Shown here in pieces: positions 1 through 10,027 of a stretch of 64,000 bases of DNA. The position numbers and the translations under genes were made by a program. This stretch comes from Sutcliffiella halmapala (GTDB lineage: Bacteria > Bacillota > Bacilli > Bacillales > Bacillaceae_I), in assembly GCF_002019665.1 (NCBI RefSeq), contig NZ_KV917375.1, positions 4,477,445-4,541,444 of the forward strand. The letters run 5' to 3'. Each line of letters opens with the position of its first letter. Position 1 is the stretch's first letter. Under the pieces are notes generated by a model that searched no databases, was not told the DNA's origin, and saw nothing but the letters and a program-made list of their open reading frames with translations.

Positions 1-608
1 ACTACAGCGGATAATACGACTCCAATTCCACCAGAGGTTGTCCCAACGACAAATAAATACTTCCAAGAAATCGTATAGGTTGGTCTCACTTCATCTTTTT
101 CTTTAGAAATAATGCGCTCATCTATCATCGTGTCTTGCTCTACCTCAGAAAGAACAGATGCTTCCTTATACAGCAGGGCATTTCTTAGACGTTGCGCCTC
201 ATCTTTTGTAACAGCCGATAACACCGCTTCTGCCTCTGTTCCTCCACCAGCGGTCTCAACCTGAACCTTAACCAGTCCAAATATCCGCTGAATAATACCT
301 TCAGATGTATCGATAGTTTGGATTCTCTCCTGCGGAATAAAACGTCGTTTCTTTACAAAAACACCACTTTCTATCCGCAATTCCTCTTCTTCAATCCAAT
401 AGTAAAAGCGATACCAAACTGCAACGCTGTATCCAATCAAAGCGGTTACAAGAACCAATAAGGCACCATAAAAAATAAAACTAAAGATACCACCGTCTCT
501 AAAACCAACAACGACAAAAATGATTAATGGGAAAAAGAACTCTCGCAAATGTTTTAAAACGGTTACCACAATGGATGCTGGATGTAATCTAGTACGTTCA
601 TACATCAT
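1..608 (-). CDS. ydbT: YdbT-like PH-domain membrane protein, partial (3' part outside window)
   Basis: The reading frame runs off the left edge of the window, so only about the first 200 residues are seen. After a short N-terminus (MMYERTRLHPAS) there are two hydrophobic segments near residues 20-65. They are followed by a bPH_2-type domain with the signature FIPQERIQTIDTSEG and a second hydrophobic stretch at the edge. The start overlaps the ydbS stop: the ATG at 608 lies 9 bases after an AAGGG ribosome site inside ydbS, so the two are translationally coupled. In B. subtilis ydbS and ydbT lie next to each other downstream of cshA. YdbS/YdbT proteins have been linked to resistance to secreted antimicrobials in other bacilli; that role is an inference here. 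Confidence 0.85.
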   Translation of the reverse strand, partial: MMYERTRLHPASIVVTVLKHLREFFFPLIIFVVVGFRDGGIFSFIFYGALLVLVTALIGYSVAVWYRFYYWIEEEELRIESGVFVKKRRFIPQERIQTIDTSEGIIQRIFGLVKVQVETAGGGTEAEAVLSAVTKDEAQRLRNALLYKEASVLSEVEQDTMIDERIISKEKDEVRPTYTISWKYLFVVGTTSGGIGVVLSAV

Positions 609-1077
609 CTTCGGACACCCTTGCTAATTTTGAAATGTAATCCCTTAATTGATCCGCCTGCTCTGCATCCAATGCCGGTATTTCATGAACTGTAGCAGCT
701 GTGGAAATGATAACGGTCGATAAATGATACCGTTGCAAAATAGGACCTTGCTTCGTATCGACGTGTTGTACTCTAACCATCGGTACAAGTGTACGTTTTT
801 TAATAAATATTCCGCGTTGTATATCAATTTCATGCTCATGCACTTCAAATCGCCAACGCTTCCACTGCATCGCAGGTACAATAAAAATAGACATAATAAT
901 CATCACTACAACCAATGAAATTGCAAGAGCAATGACCCACCATGGTATGTCAAAAAATCTTTGAACAAACCAAAATGCTCCTAACATCGCTAAGTAGAAA
1001 AGGGCATTTAAGCCAGCTGATATTCTCCATACAGATAATGCTTTTCGATCAATCCGTTGTCTAGGCTCAGGCCTCAT
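598..1077 (-). CDS. ydbS: YdbS-like PH-domain membrane protein
   Basis: A 159-residue protein with two adjacent transmembrane segments (about residues 20-65), then a bPH_2 (YdbS/YdbT) domain containing the signature LVPMVRVQHVDTKQGP. The open frame extends upstream to 1149, but a strong GGAGGGG ribosome site lies 6 bases before the ATG at 1077. Starting there gives the length I recall for the B. subtilis homologue. It overlaps ydbT by 11 bases and sits 134 bases downstream of uvsE. In B. subtilis it directly follows cshA; here uvsE lies between them. The biochemical function is unknown; the family contains PH-like folds at the membrane. Confidence 0.85.
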   Translation of the reverse strand: MRPEPRQRIDRKALSVWRISAGLNALFYLAMLGAFWFVQRFFDIPWWVIALAISLVVVMIIMSIFIVPAMQWKRWRFEVHEHEIDIQRGIFIKKRTLVPMVRVQHVDTKQGPILQRYHLSTVIISTAATVHEIPALDAEQADQLRDYISKLARVSEDDV

Positions 1078-1211
1078 TCTTTTCCCCTCCAGTATTCTCC
1101 CTATTCGCTTTATATGTAATTTTGTCCACAATAATAATTTCAGCTGCAACTCTTCACCCAGAGGCTTGCGCTTTTATTAGTATACTATGTATAGAGAGAA
1201 TATGGAAAAAT

Positions 1212-2177
1212 TTAATGAATAATAAAGGAAGCTCCATCCACTATTTCTATTTCACCCACCGCCTGCAAATCGCTCATTAATCGAAACAACGCCCCATCCT
1301 TTTTCTTCGCTTCAATCATGCAATGAATTTCAGCCACACTACCTTTAACCTTCGATAAAAAATCTATAAACATGTTCGAATCAATATAATCAGCGTGCGC
1401 ACGGAAATTCTTCCCCTCTCTCGGACTTGAAATGTGCATTTTAATCGGCAAGGGAGAATACTCCCAGGTATTCACAACTCTACTCCAATCCTCTTCCCAT
1501 TTTTCATTATTAAAATAAGCAAGGTGGTGATGATAATCAAACACTAACGGCACATTTAACTTTTCGCACACATATAAGGCATCCTGTAAATGAAACGTAG
1601 TATCATCATTTTCTAAAATTAACATCTCTTGTAAAGCTTGAGGAACAAGGGCATAGTTATGAATAAATTGCTCTAACGCTAATTCTTTATCTCCGTATCC
1701 ACCACCGATATGAAGTACACAACGATGCTTTTGAGGAATACCCATCCCCATTAAAATAGAACGATGCATACTCAATGTTTTGATGGATTGATTTAAAATA
1801 TCTTTATCTTTTGAGTTCAACAATACAAAATGATTCGGATGAAAGTCCACCCTCATAGGATTTTCTTTAATATAAGCTCCAATTTCTTGAAGAATACCTT
1901 TTAGTGGTCGCATATACTTCCAATCCTTTAACTCCTCATGGTCGGCAAGCGGTATTAACTTAGAACTAAATCTAAAAAAACGAATATCATTGGCAATATT
2001 ATGGCGAAGTAAACGCAAGCAGTTTTCCAAATTCGTTACTGCAATTCGTTCTAACTTATCAATGGCCGCTTCTCTATTTTTAATCTTATTAAATTGAGCA
2101 AGCGTCATCGTTTGAGATGGAGAAGCATTAGCTAATTGAATACTCATTGCCACATACCCTAACTTCACAAGAGTCAT
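1212..2177 (-). CDS. uvsE: UV DNA damage endonuclease UvsE (UVDE family)
   Basis: A 321-residue TIM-barrel endonuclease of the UVDE family, which nicks DNA 5' of UV photoproducts (and abasic sites) as the first step of an alternative excision repair pathway. The start VKLGYVAMS is the usual family N-terminus. Candidate metal ligands appear in order: DFHPNHF, LHIGGGYGDK, ILENDD, FDYHHH, KMHISSPR and EIHCMIEAK; these match the three-metal active site of the family. The length is normal. It sits between cshA and ydbS, an interruption relative to the B. subtilis order, where a UvsE homologue (YwjD) lies elsewhere. No promoter was identified. UVDE proteins are common in spore formers exposed to UV. 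Confidence 0.93.
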   Translation of the reverse strand: MTLVKLGYVAMSIQLANASPSQTMTLAQFNKIKNREAAIDKLERIAVTNLENCLRLLRHNIANDIRFFRFSSKLIPLADHEELKDWKYMRPLKGILQEIGAYIKENPMRVDFHPNHFVLLNSKDKDILNQSIKTLSMHRSILMGMGIPQKHRCVLHIGGGYGDKELALEQFIHNYALVPQALQEMLILENDDTTFHLQDALYVCEKLNVPLVFDYHHHLAYFNNEKWEEDWSRVVNTWEYSPLPIKMHISSPREGKNFRAHADYIDSNMFIDFLSKVKGSVAEIHCMIEAKKKDGALFRLMSDLQAVGEIEIVDGASFIIH

Positions 2178-2465
2178 TTTGTTTCGTCCCCTTCCTCATT
2201 TATTTAGAAGTAGTATGCCCTTTTTAAAAGAAGCTCTTCTAATATAACTTCATTTCTGGGTTTTCTTAAAAACGGACTACGTTGATTGGAGAGGCGGGCG
2301 CCTGAAACAGAGTTACGGGGTTGGGACACCTTGGGGCTACTTAAATTAGAGGTCCTGCTTTTCCTTTCTTTCAAAATCCATGACCACAGACTCTCACTCT
2401 GAGGTAAATTACACGTTCAGTTTATAAACAAAGGTTATGTTCAGGGCAGTCTAAAATAAAATAAA
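2178..2465. other. Gene-free stretch between uvsE and cshA
   Basis: No convincing gene. Around 2281-2345 there is a GC-richer patch (GTTGATTGGAG followed by G-runs) that resembles an end of the dispersed GC-rich intergenic repeat seen at 4335, 25535 and 34605; this match is weak. The rest is AT-rich filler upstream of uvsE, which is transcribed away to the left. Confidence 0.4.
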
Positions 2466-2497
2466 AAAAAGCAAAAGAGATATCTCCTTTGCTTTTT
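2466..2497 (-). terminator. Terminator after cshA
   Basis: A near-perfect inverted repeat with 16-base arms (AAAAAGCAAAAGAGAT against its complement, one G-U pair) ends in a T-rich run on the minus strand, 19 bases after the cshA stop codon. This is a classic intrinsic terminator. Confidence 0.9.
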
Positions 2498-2515
2498 ATC
2501 AATCTATATAGTCAA

Positions 2516-4021
2516 TTATACGCGTTCTTTACGAGAAGAGCGCTGGAAGCCTTGACGTTTTGAATTAGAACCAGATCCAGAACCTGATCCAGATTTGTTG
2601 TTAGGACGCTTCGACCAGTTGCTTCCTTTGCCTTGCCCACCTTGTTTAGAACGATTGCGGTCACCGCCACCACCACGGTTTCCACCACGGTCTCTTCTAG
2701 AGTGAAGAGGCGCTTCGTCTGTTAAACGGATTGGTGTTTCATCCGGCTCTTTTGTGAACAATTTTAAAGCTGCAGATACAAGTGTTATTGCATCATGGTC
2801 TTCTAATAATTGTTCAGCTGCATTACGGTAGAAACCAAGGTTTTCAGCTTCTACAGCTTGCGTTAATTTTTCCATGGACATTTTTTGTTGGCCTTCTAAC
2901 GCTTCATCTAGCGTAGGGGCTTTCATACGATCCATTTTACGTTTTGTAACTTTTTCTACATGGTGTAGGTAGCTAACTTCACGAGGGCTAACGAAAGTAA
3001 TCGCTAAACCGCTTTTACCTGCACGACCTGTACGTCCAATACGGTGAACATAGCTTTCAGGATCTTGAGGAATATCAAAGTTATAAACATGTGTTACACC
3101 AGAAATATCTAACCCACGAGCTGCAACATCTGTTGCTACTAGAACTTCAATAGCTCCTTCTTTAAACTTACGAAGAACAGACATACGCTTCGCTTGAGAA
3201 AGATCTCCATGAATACCTTCTGCAGAGTATCCACGTACATTTAGAGCATCAGATAATTCATCTACACGACGCTTTGTACGACCAAAAATAATCGCAAGCT
3301 CTGGAGATTGAATATCTAAAAGACGAGTTAATGTATCGAATTTTTTCTTTTCAGGAACTTCTACATAGAATTGTTGGATATTAGAAACTGTTACTTCCTT
3401 AGTCTTAACTTTAACACTTACCGGCTCGCTCATGAAACGCTCTGCAATTGCACGGATTGGTGCTGGCATTGTTGCTGAGAAAAGTAAAGTTTGTTTTTTC
3501 GCTGGAGTTTCTGCTAAGATTTTTTCGATATCTTCAATGAATCCCATGTTCAGCATTTCATCTGCTTCATCAAGAACCACTGTGTTTACTCCTTGAAGAC
3601 GAAGTGTTTTTCTATTGATGTGGTCTAATAAACGACCTGGAGTTCCTACTACGATATGAGGGTTCTTTTTCAATGAACGGATTTGTCTGCTGATGTCTTG
3701 ACCACCAAATACAGATAAAACACGTGCACGTTTATGGTAAGAAGCTTTGTAAATTTCCTCAGCAACTTGAATAGCTAATTCACGAGTTGGTGCGATTACG
3801 ATACCTTGGATAGAATCGTTTTTCACATCCACATTTTCAAGTAATGGTAAACCAAACGCAATAGTTTTACCTGTTCCCGTTTGTGCTTGACCGATTACGT
3901 CTTTTCCTTCTAATGCAACAGGAATCGTTTCCGATTGGATTGGGGTAGCTTCTTCAAACCCCATTCTGTTGATTGATTGCATAAGTTCTTCTGATAAACC
4001 TAAATCTTTAAAAAACGCCAA
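2516..4021 (-). CDS. cshA: DEAD-box ATP-dependent RNA helicase CshA
   Basis: A 501-residue DEAD-box RNA helicase that unwinds RNA in ribosome assembly and in the RNA degradosome, and is important in the cold. All motifs are visible: Q-motif ([11 protein letters not shown]), Walker [26 protein letters not shown] (VLDEADEM), SAT, ARGLD and [10 protein letters not shown]. After the RecA domains comes a dimerisation segment and a basic Arg/Gly/Ser-rich tail from about residue 440 ([12 protein letters not shown] and a GSGSGSGS run), typical of CshA and involved in RNA binding. It lies downstream of ddl-murF as in B. subtilis, but 790 bases of repeat-bearing DNA separate it from murF, so it probably has its own promoter. 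Confidence 0.96.
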   Translation of the reverse strand: MAFFKDLGLSEELMQSINRMGFEEATPIQSETIPVALEGKDVIGQAQTGTGKTIAFGLPLLENVDVKNDSIQGIVIAPTRELAIQVAEEIYKASYHKRARVLSVFGGQDISRQIRSLKKNPHIVVGTPGRLLDHINRKTLRLQGVNTVVLDEADEMLNMGFIEDIEKILAETPAKKQTLLFSATMPAPIRAIAERFMSEPVSVKVKTKEVTVSNIQQFYVEVPEKKKFDTLTRLLDIQSPELAIIFGRTKRRVDELSDALNVRGYSAEGIHGDLSQAKRMSVLRKFKEGAIEVLVATDVAARGLDISGVTHVYNFDIPQDPESYVHRIGRTGRAGKSGLAITFVSPREVSYLHHVEKVTKRKMDRMKAPTLDEALEGQQKMSMEKLTQAVEAENLGFYRNAAEQLLEDHDAITLVSAALKLFTKEPDETPIRLTDEAPLHSRRDRGGNRGGGGDRNRSKQGGQGKGSNWSKRPNNKSGSGSGSGSNSKRQGFQRSSRKERV

Positions 4022-4334
4022 ATTATTCCTACTCCTTTATCTATACAAATTAATAAATTAGGCAGACGTCAAAGCGCTAGCCTAATCCTTATAAGTAGAC
4101 ATTATTAAACACATTAACTGTTATCATAACACTTCAGCTAATAAATAGCAATAAACGTTAATGCCAACTTATAGGAGATTCCTCTTCAGTTACTGTTCTT
4201 TTTCCATAAGAACACCGTGCATTTTATAAATCGTTTTTGTTCTGAGACGATCTCTTTCTTTTATTAAGCATACGTTGCTTTTCTACATTTCACAAGCATT
4301 TTTGCATTTTGGCTATTCTGAAAATACGATGGCC
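4022..4334. other. Intergenic leader region upstream of cshA
   Basis: About 310 bases without a gene directly upstream of cshA. It presumably carries the cshA promoter and a long 5' leader, which is common for cold-induced helicases. No recognised riboswitch motif was seen. Confidence 0.4.
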
Positions 4335-4540
4335 TCTTTAAACACCCTGTTGTTTTCCGTGCCAGGTGGCAGCGATCGCGGTCGGTCCGGGAGCCCCCTC
4401 GGCGAAGGCGCCTGTGGTTTCTCCCTCGGCTCGCATTTCCTGCAGGAGTCTCGCACCTTGCACTACAATCATCAGGGGGAACGGGGATACTTAATGGTCC
4501 ACTTTTCATCATCCATGGTGCAAATTTTGTTTGCATTGAG
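4335..4540 (-). repeat. GC-rich dispersed intergenic repeat, near-full copy A
   Basis: A GC-rich island in AT-rich DNA. Read on the minus strand it contains GTGCGAGACTCCTGCAGGA, a CCGAGGGGGCTC core and an end GGAAAACAACAGGGTGTTTA. It aligns over about 200 bases with the copy at 25535-25752, including the flank CACCATGGATGATGAAAA. Open frames on both strands here (4264-4553) are artefacts of the repeat. Such elements are common between genes in Bacillaceae, from memory. Confidence 0.8.
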
Positions 4541-4812
4541 ATTTTTCACTTAAATGGATTTAAAATGTCAAGTTGTGCAGCAACAGGTTTTTCATTCTGT
4601 TTACTTCTATTTTTCTCTTTTGGCACTGTTTGTATTCAATGGTTTATTACCGAATATAACTTTTATATTGGAACTTTTTAAAGTCACAATACCAAATGTT
4701 GATGCTTTATTTCCACCGTTGTTTTTAAAGAAGTTATACATCTTCAGATTCGATTTCAAATAATTGGAATAGCCCTATAAATTTTCAGATAAAAGGACCG
4801 ATGTTCCTCATT

Positions 4813-6177
4813 TTACTCTATTCCTTGTACAACCTCTTCTAGTTTCATTCCACGTGAACCTTTTACAACAACGACATCATTCGGTTGAATGATACCAAGC
4901 AAGTCATTAATCAGTTCCTTTTTATCCATATACGCTTTTACTTTAAGTGGACCTAAAGCCTCAATAGCTCCCTTAGCAATTTCATTCCCCAAATCTCCAT
5001 ACGTGTAAACATAATCAATATTCTTTTCTTGAATATACTTCCCAACTTCTTGGTGATAAGACTTCTCTTGATCACCTAATTCCAACATATCTCCTAGAAC
5101 AGCAATTTTCTTTTCAAAACCAGTTAAGCTACCAAGCAAATCTATAGCTGCACGCATCGATGTAGGACTTGCGTTATAAGCATCATTAATAATGGTCCAT
5201 CCACCTTTGGCTTCCACTATTTCATTTCTCATGGCTGTTAAGGTTACTTTTTCTAACCCTTTTTTCCTATTTTCCTGATTTACCCCAAAAACATCTCCTA
5301 CCACTATAGCTGCTAGGGCATTAGTCACGTTATGCGTACCTAAAACAGGAATCATGTAAGCAGTTTCTTCTATTATAAAATGTGTCCCATTTCCCTTTAA
5401 TAAAACATCTTTCGCAACATAATCATTTTCGTCACTTAATCCAAAAGTAATCACGTCACACATTATATTACTTAGTTTGTTCCGTAGAAGGGGTTCATCA
5501 CCATTGATAATCAATTTCCCACCTTGCTTAATTCCTGCTGCAATTTCTAGTTTAGCCTCTGCTATCCCTTCTCTAGAACCTAGTTCTTGCATATGAGATT
5601 CACCAATATTGGTAATAATGGCTGCGTCAGGTTTCGCAATTTGAGATAATAACTCTATTTCTCCTCGTCCACTCATTCCCATCTCCAGTACTGCTACTTC
5701 AGTGTCTTCTTCCATAGACAATATTGTTAGCGGCAAACCAATGTGATTGTTATAGTTTCCTGCTGTTTTATGTACTTTAAATGTCGTTTGCAAAAGAGAG
5801 GTAACCATATCTTTTGTTGTCGTTTTTCCATTACTACCTGTTATTCCAATTACTTTCATACCAATTTGATCGCGGTAACTTCCTGCTAAATGCTGCAGTG
5901 CTACTATCGTGTCTTCTACAAAAATCAACTTTACTCCTGCTGGTGGTTCTGGTTGATCCTTCTGCCAGAGAGAAGCGACTGCGCCTTTTTCTATGATTGC
6001 TTGTTTAACAAATTGATGACCGTTAAAATTCTCTCCAATTATCGGAATATATAGCTTGCCACTCATGTCTTCTCTTGTATCTTTTGCAACACCCTCAACA
6101 ATAATTGCATGATGCTCAGGCGATATCACCTCGCCTTTTGTCATTTCTTGAATTTCTTTCAGCGTTCTTCTAATCAA
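4813..6177 (-). CDS. murF: UDP-N-acetylmuramoyl-tripeptide--D-alanyl-D-alanine ligase MurF
   Basis: A 454-residue cytoplasmic ligase that adds D-Ala-D-Ala to UDP-MurNAc-tripeptide, completing the peptidoglycan pentapeptide precursor. The Mur ligase N-terminal domain covers roughly residues 25-95. The central ATPase domain has the P-loop GITGSNGKTTTKD and the following GNYNNHIGLP segment. The C-terminal domain carries NDAYNASPTSM, typical of MurF. It follows ddl by 95 bases on the same strand. Ddl makes the D-Ala-D-Ala that MurF uses, and the pair is conserved in Bacillus. Confidence 0.97.
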   Translation of the reverse strand: MIRRTLKEIQEMTKGEVISPEHHAIIVEGVAKDTREDMSGKLYIPIIGENFNGHQFVKQAIIEKGAVASLWQKDQPEPPAGVKLIFVEDTIVALQHLAGSYRDQIGMKVIGITGSNGKTTTKDMVTSLLQTTFKVHKTAGNYNNHIGLPLTILSMEEDTEVAVLEMGMSGRGEIELLSQIAKPDAAIITNIGESHMQELGSREGIAEAKLEIAAGIKQGGKLIINGDEPLLRNKLSNIMCDVITFGLSDENDYVAKDVLLKGNGTHFIIEETAYMIPVLGTHNVTNALAAIVVGDVFGVNQENRKKGLEKVTLTAMRNEIVEAKGGWTIINDAYNASPTSMRAAIDLLGSLTGFEKKIAVLGDMLELGDQEKSYHQEVGKYIQEKNIDYVYTYGDLGNEIAKGAIEALGPLKVKAYMDKKELINDLLGIIQPNDVVVVKGSRGMKLEEVVQGIE

Positions 6178-6272
6178 CTTTCTTCACTCTCCTCGTCACT
6201 CTGGCATAGAGAAGGGGCTGACACCCTCGTTTTAATTTCTAAAACAGTAAATGTCATCCCCTACCTGTATAC

Positions 6273-7343
6273 TTAAAATGTGTGTTTGATTTTTTGTTTT
6301 TCCGCATGTCTTTCTTGAGCATACTTTACAAGCTTTTCTATTAATTCTGGATAAGATACATCTGTATGCTGCCATAAGAGTGGAAACATACTAAATGGAG
6401 TAAAGCCAGGCATAGTATTTACTTCATTGATGTAAAGCTTTCCTTCTTTCGTTAAGAAAAAGTCAGCACGTACTAATCCAGAGCTATCAATTGCTTTAAA
6501 AGCTGTGATTGCCATTTCCCTTACTTGCTCATAAATGCCTTCCTCAACTTCTGCAGGGATAATCATTGCTGTATCCCCATCTTCGTACTTGGCTTTGTAA
6601 TCGTAGAACTCTTTCTTAGGAGCAATTTCACCAACTACCGAGCATTCCGGATTGTCATTTCCAAGTACTCCGATTTCTATTTCTCGAGCGCCCTCTAGTC
6701 CTTGCTCGACAATTATTTTACGGTCATATGCAAATGCCTCACGGAAAGCAGTTGCTAACTCTTCACGGTTTTTACATTTGCTGATTCCGACACTTGATCC
6801 TAAGTTAGCCGGCTTTACGAAACAAGGAAACCCTAGCTCTTCTTCTACTTTCACGTATGTTGCATCAGCTGCTTTTTCCCATTCAGAACGCAAGAAATGG
6901 ACATACCCTACCTGCGGAAGACCTGCTTGAGCGAATAGATTTTTCATAATGACTTTATCCATACCAGCCGAGGAAGCCAATACACCATTCCCAACGTACG
7001 GTAGGTTTAATAGTTCTAACATCCCCTGCACCGTTCCATCTTCTCCATTAGGCCCGTGTAAAAGTGGAAACACCACCGTCTCCTGTTGTAAACCTTTTTC
7101 AGCGGAAGGTAAAGCTAATGGTGCAATAGTTGTTCCACCATCTTCTAATTTTAATTGTTGTACATTTTCAGCTGGGCCGGATAGTAAATCACCACTTCTC
7201 CACTCGCCCTGTTCGGTTATGTATAATGGATAAACATCGAATTTTTCTGTATCTAATGCTTTTGTAACCGCAAGTGCAGTTTGTAATGACACTTGGTGTT
7301 CTGCTGATTTTCCACCATACAATAAGTGTAATTTCGTTTTCAT
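6273..7343 (-). CDS. ddl: D-alanine--D-alanine ligase
   Basis: A 356-residue ATP-grasp enzyme that joins two D-alanines for peptidoglycan. The N-terminal motif [17 protein letters not shown], the ATP-grasp segment [13 protein letters not shown], and the metal/substrate loop [17 protein letters not shown] are all present. The ATG at 7343 was chosen because AAGGGGG lies 6 bases upstream; the open frame continues 9 codons further without a ribosome site. It is the first gene of the ddl-murF pair. Confidence 0.96.
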   Translation of the reverse strand: MKTKLHLLYGGKSAEHQVSLQTALAVTKALDTEKFDVYPLYITEQGEWRSGDLLSGPAENVQQLKLEDGGTTIAPLALPSAEKGLQQETVVFPLLHGPNGEDGTVQGMLELLNLPYVGNGVLASSAGMDKVIMKNLFAQAGLPQVGYVHFLRSEWEKAADATYVKVEEELGFPCFVKPANLGSSVGISKCKNREELATAFREAFAYDRKIIVEQGLEGAREIEIGVLGNDNPECSVVGEIAPKKEFYDYKAKYEDGDTAMIIPAEVEEGIYEQVREMAITAFKAIDSSGLVRADFFLTKEGKLYINEVNTMPGFTPFSMFPLLWQHTDVSYPELIEKLVKYAQERHAEKQKIKHTF

Positions 7344-7689
7344 TTTGCTCCCCCTTACGTGAGTCATCAAATATATTTTTAGTGATAGATTATATATCCC
7401 TTAATTGTTCTATTATAGCACTTACATATAAGAATTCGAAACTGGTTGAGTTATTTAAGTACGTTAGAAAAAAATCTTTTCCTAATATATGAGTCCCTTT
7501 CCACCTACATGTTAAAGACAAACTTAATTGTCTCGTTTTAATTCGACAAAATGCTTACCCGGGAAATAAATTTGTGGAAATGAGTCGTAATTTATAAGAT
7601 GACCTCTTTGAATACCCTGATGATTTTCCGCGCTAGTTGAAAGTCAACAATAAGTATTAACGATGCATGTTTATAAAATTAAGAAGAAA
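7344..7689. other. Intergenic stretch with a repeat remnant
   Basis: No gene. Positions 7601-7640 (GACCTCTTTGAATACCCTGA and onward to TTTTCCGCGC) match the left end of repeat copy A at 4335, so this is a remnant of the dispersed repeat. The rest should hold the ddl promoter near 7360-7420; a TATAAT-like AT-rich stretch is present but I would not assign boxes. Confidence 0.5.
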
Positions 7690-7712
7690 AAGAGAGCTTT
7701 GGGGGCTCTCTT
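7690..7712 (-). terminator. Terminator after the beta-propeller gene
   Basis: Stem AAGAGAGC / GCTCTCTT with a 7-base loop, followed on the minus strand by TTTTCTTC. It lies directly behind the stop of the beta-propeller gene. Confidence 0.8.
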
Positions 7713-7713
7713 C

Positions 7714-9888
7714 TTACCATGTGATTTTACTTGCTGTTATTTGTTTTGGGGAAATTGCATATAAATGATCATTTATTTGAATGACTCGTTGTATCGAATT
7801 CTCCCAATCCTCATAAGGTGTATTTTCCTTTTGGTGAGTCATTTTTGTATGAAGTGTAAAACCTTTATCTAGATCGATTCCGTATACAAGGGCACCTTCA
7901 AATTCAAAGCGGTAATCGTGTTTATCTTTTTCTGAATAGACAACGATAGGAAAAGCGAATATATCTTTTTCTTTATTAGATAAAAGCGCTTTGTGATCAT
8001 GATTTAGTGGAGAGTAAGTTGCTTGACCGCCAATTATTTCTGTGAATTTCTCTAGCGGATTGGTTGGGTCACTGACATCGAATAAGGAAATTTTCACTCC
8101 ATTGGTTACAACCCTTGTTCCAAATTGGTCTTTCTCTACCTTAGTATCCTGGCCGAAGCCGATAAGATGATTTTCATCATATGGATGAAGATAACTACTA
8201 AATCCAGGTATCTTAAGCTCCCCAAGAACCTTAGGATCGTTAGGATTACTTAGGTCAAACACAAAGAGCGGGTCTACTTCTTTAAAAGTAACAACATAGG
8301 CTTTCTCTTGCATAAAGCGCACGGAATAAATTCGTTCCCCACGTGCTAGTCCCTCCACACTACTTACTACATTTAACTGCTCATCCATGATAAAAAGATT
8401 GTTGCTAGAAGGAGATTGTTCATCCCAAGCTTGACCTTTTGTAGCTGCCACTCGGAAATAACCATTATACTCATCCATGGAAAATTGATTAAGCAAATAT
8501 CCAGGGATGGAACCTGTACCGCTATACTCTACATGAAGGCCATCTACAGAAAATTTATAGAAGTCGGTATTTTCGTTTGCAAACCAATTACGTCCATTGG
8601 AATGTGAGTAACTCGGAACGGCAACATATAGATTTTCTTTTGACATGTAGATTTGTTGTCCGCTTCCTAGATAGGTAAAAATCGTTGCATCATCAGTGGG
8701 ATTCTTTAAATCAAAAGAAGCAATTGTCATGAAATTATCTTCTGATGAGTCTGGAAAATAACGAATGTCAGAGTAGTCAACACGTTTCATTGACTTCTCA
8801 GTTCCATCTGATTCCTCCGAATCTTCTAAAGTCTCTAATATTCTTGGACGAAGATCAACTTCCGGATTCTCTTGTAGCAGCCAATAGTTTGGATATTGAT
8901 TTGAAATAATATAAACATGTTCTTCTATTTTTCGACTAGACACATAACTCCCTTCTAAGGTAAGTGTTTTTTCCACAACTGGATTAGTACGGTCGGAAAT
9001 ATCATACACAATTACTCTCGTCGCATCGTACATAGGCATGATAAAGGAGCGGTCTTGCCCCTCCTGATAGGGTTCATATGTTTCTTTCCAATAATGGCCG
9101 ATTAATACAAGTTGATCTTCATCGACAAACATTTGAAAAGGGGCAAAATCTTTGTAGTTAATTTCCGCGACAGTTTCCATCTCATCTACTGGTAAAGCCT
9201 TTGTTATTTTCAGCTTATGATCTATTGCTTGAAAAATATATTCTCCATCGTTTTTTACGATATCTGCTTCATCCACACCTTGCACTTGCACATTTGTTTC
9301 GGAAAAACTGGAACTCTCTTTACTACCACTTGAGCTATCTGCTACTGTAGAACTCTCTGCCTCTGCATTATCAGAGTCCTCCATTACCTCACTGGAAAAG
9401 CGCCCACTTCGTCCGAATTGATTCTCTACTTTGACTAATCTATCATTGAACAACTTATTAAGCTCTTTTTTTGAACTGATAGTAGGTAAATCTTCTTTTG
9501 CATGGAATTTAAATTTCTCTCCACTTTGTAGGGTTCTCCCATCAATCGATTCAATAGCAGTGCCAACATGTAGTTCAAATGGAGATTTATTAGGGGGGTA
9601 GCCTTCCTCGGGAGGGATGACTAGCACGTTATCTCCGGCGAAAGAAAGCGAAATTGCAACTCTTTCCCCATCTTTGTTTGTTACATAAATGGTATCCTCG
9701 GTGACACTTTCCTTTTTGAATTCTTCAGAAAATGATAGTACCCACTTTTTATTCGATAAGACTGTATACATTTTACTCGAGTCGACTGTGCTATTTACGA
9801 CAAATGGGTGATAATTGAACTGAATTATTCCAATTAGGATAGCTAAACTCGATAGCAAAAGCACAAAAATAATTGCCCTCTTTTTCAT
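7714..9888 (-). CDS. Secreted or membrane-anchored beta-propeller domain protein
   Basis: A 724-residue protein. Residues 1-25 form an uncleaved or cleaved signal segment (KKRAIIFVLLLSSLAILIGI). Residues about 40-130 look like a Big_5/SbsA Ig-like domain, with the usual hydrophobic LSFSEEF and LVIPPEEGY pattern. After a Ser/Glu-rich linker (about residues 160-195) comes the C-terminal beta-propeller family region (roughly 195-724), beginning with the conserved NVQVQGVDEADIVKNDG. This architecture occurs in Bacillus and in archaea; its function is unknown. The gene stands alone with its own terminator. The sequence shows no catalytic residues that I recognise. Confidence 0.85.
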   Translation of the reverse strand: MKKRAIIFVLLLSSLAILIGIIQFNYHPFVVNSTVDSSKMYTVLSNKKWVLSFSEEFKKESVTEDTIYVTNKDGERVAISLSFAGDNVLVIPPEEGYPPNKSPFELHVGTAIESIDGRTLQSGEKFKFHAKEDLPTISSKKELNKLFNDRLVKVENQFGRSGRFSSEVMEDSDNAEAESSTVADSSSGSKESSSFSETNVQVQGVDEADIVKNDGEYIFQAIDHKLKITKALPVDEMETVAEINYKDFAPFQMFVDEDQLVLIGHYWKETYEPYQEGQDRSFIMPMYDATRVIVYDISDRTNPVVEKTLTLEGSYVSSRKIEEHVYIISNQYPNYWLLQENPEVDLRPRILETLEDSEESDGTEKSMKRVDYSDIRYFPDSSEDNFMTIASFDLKNPTDDATIFTYLGSGQQIYMSKENLYVAVPSYSHSNGRNWFANENTDFYKFSVDGLHVEYSGTGSIPGYLLNQFSMDEYNGYFRVAATKGQAWDEQSPSSNNLFIMDEQLNVVSSVEGLARGERIYSVRFMQEKAYVVTFKEVDPLFVFDLSNPNDPKVLGELKIPGFSSYLHPYDENHLIGFGQDTKVEKDQFGTRVVTNGVKISLFDVSDPTNPLEKFTEIIGGQATYSPLNHDHKALLSNKEKDIFAFPIVVYSEKDKHDYRFEFEGALVYGIDLDKGFTLHTKMTHQKENTPYEDWENSIQRVIQINDHLYAISPKQITASKITW

Positions 9889-9966
9889 CTGTCATCCCCC
9901 TTTTAATCAGTTAGACGAGGGCATTTGTAAAAAGTTGCAAGTCATAACAATAATTTTCAATAACGA

Positions 9967-10010
9967 GAAAAAACCATGTTTTCGCACTTAATAAGCACGA
10001 GAGAACATGG
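9967..10010 (-). terminator. Terminator at the end of the copper operon
   Basis: An imperfect hairpin with outer arms CCATGTT / AACATGG and a minus-strand T-tract of seven bases follows the stop of the siroheme-type gene by 17 bases. It would end transcription of copA and the two genes behind it. Confidence 0.8.
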
Positions 10011-10027
10011 ATTTTTCCTTTCAATTA

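Noticed and set aside
4264-4553. Open frames of about 90 codons on both strands
   Set aside because: They lie within the GC-rich dispersed repeat (copy A); composition is unlike neighbouring genes and no ribosome site or family pattern is seen.
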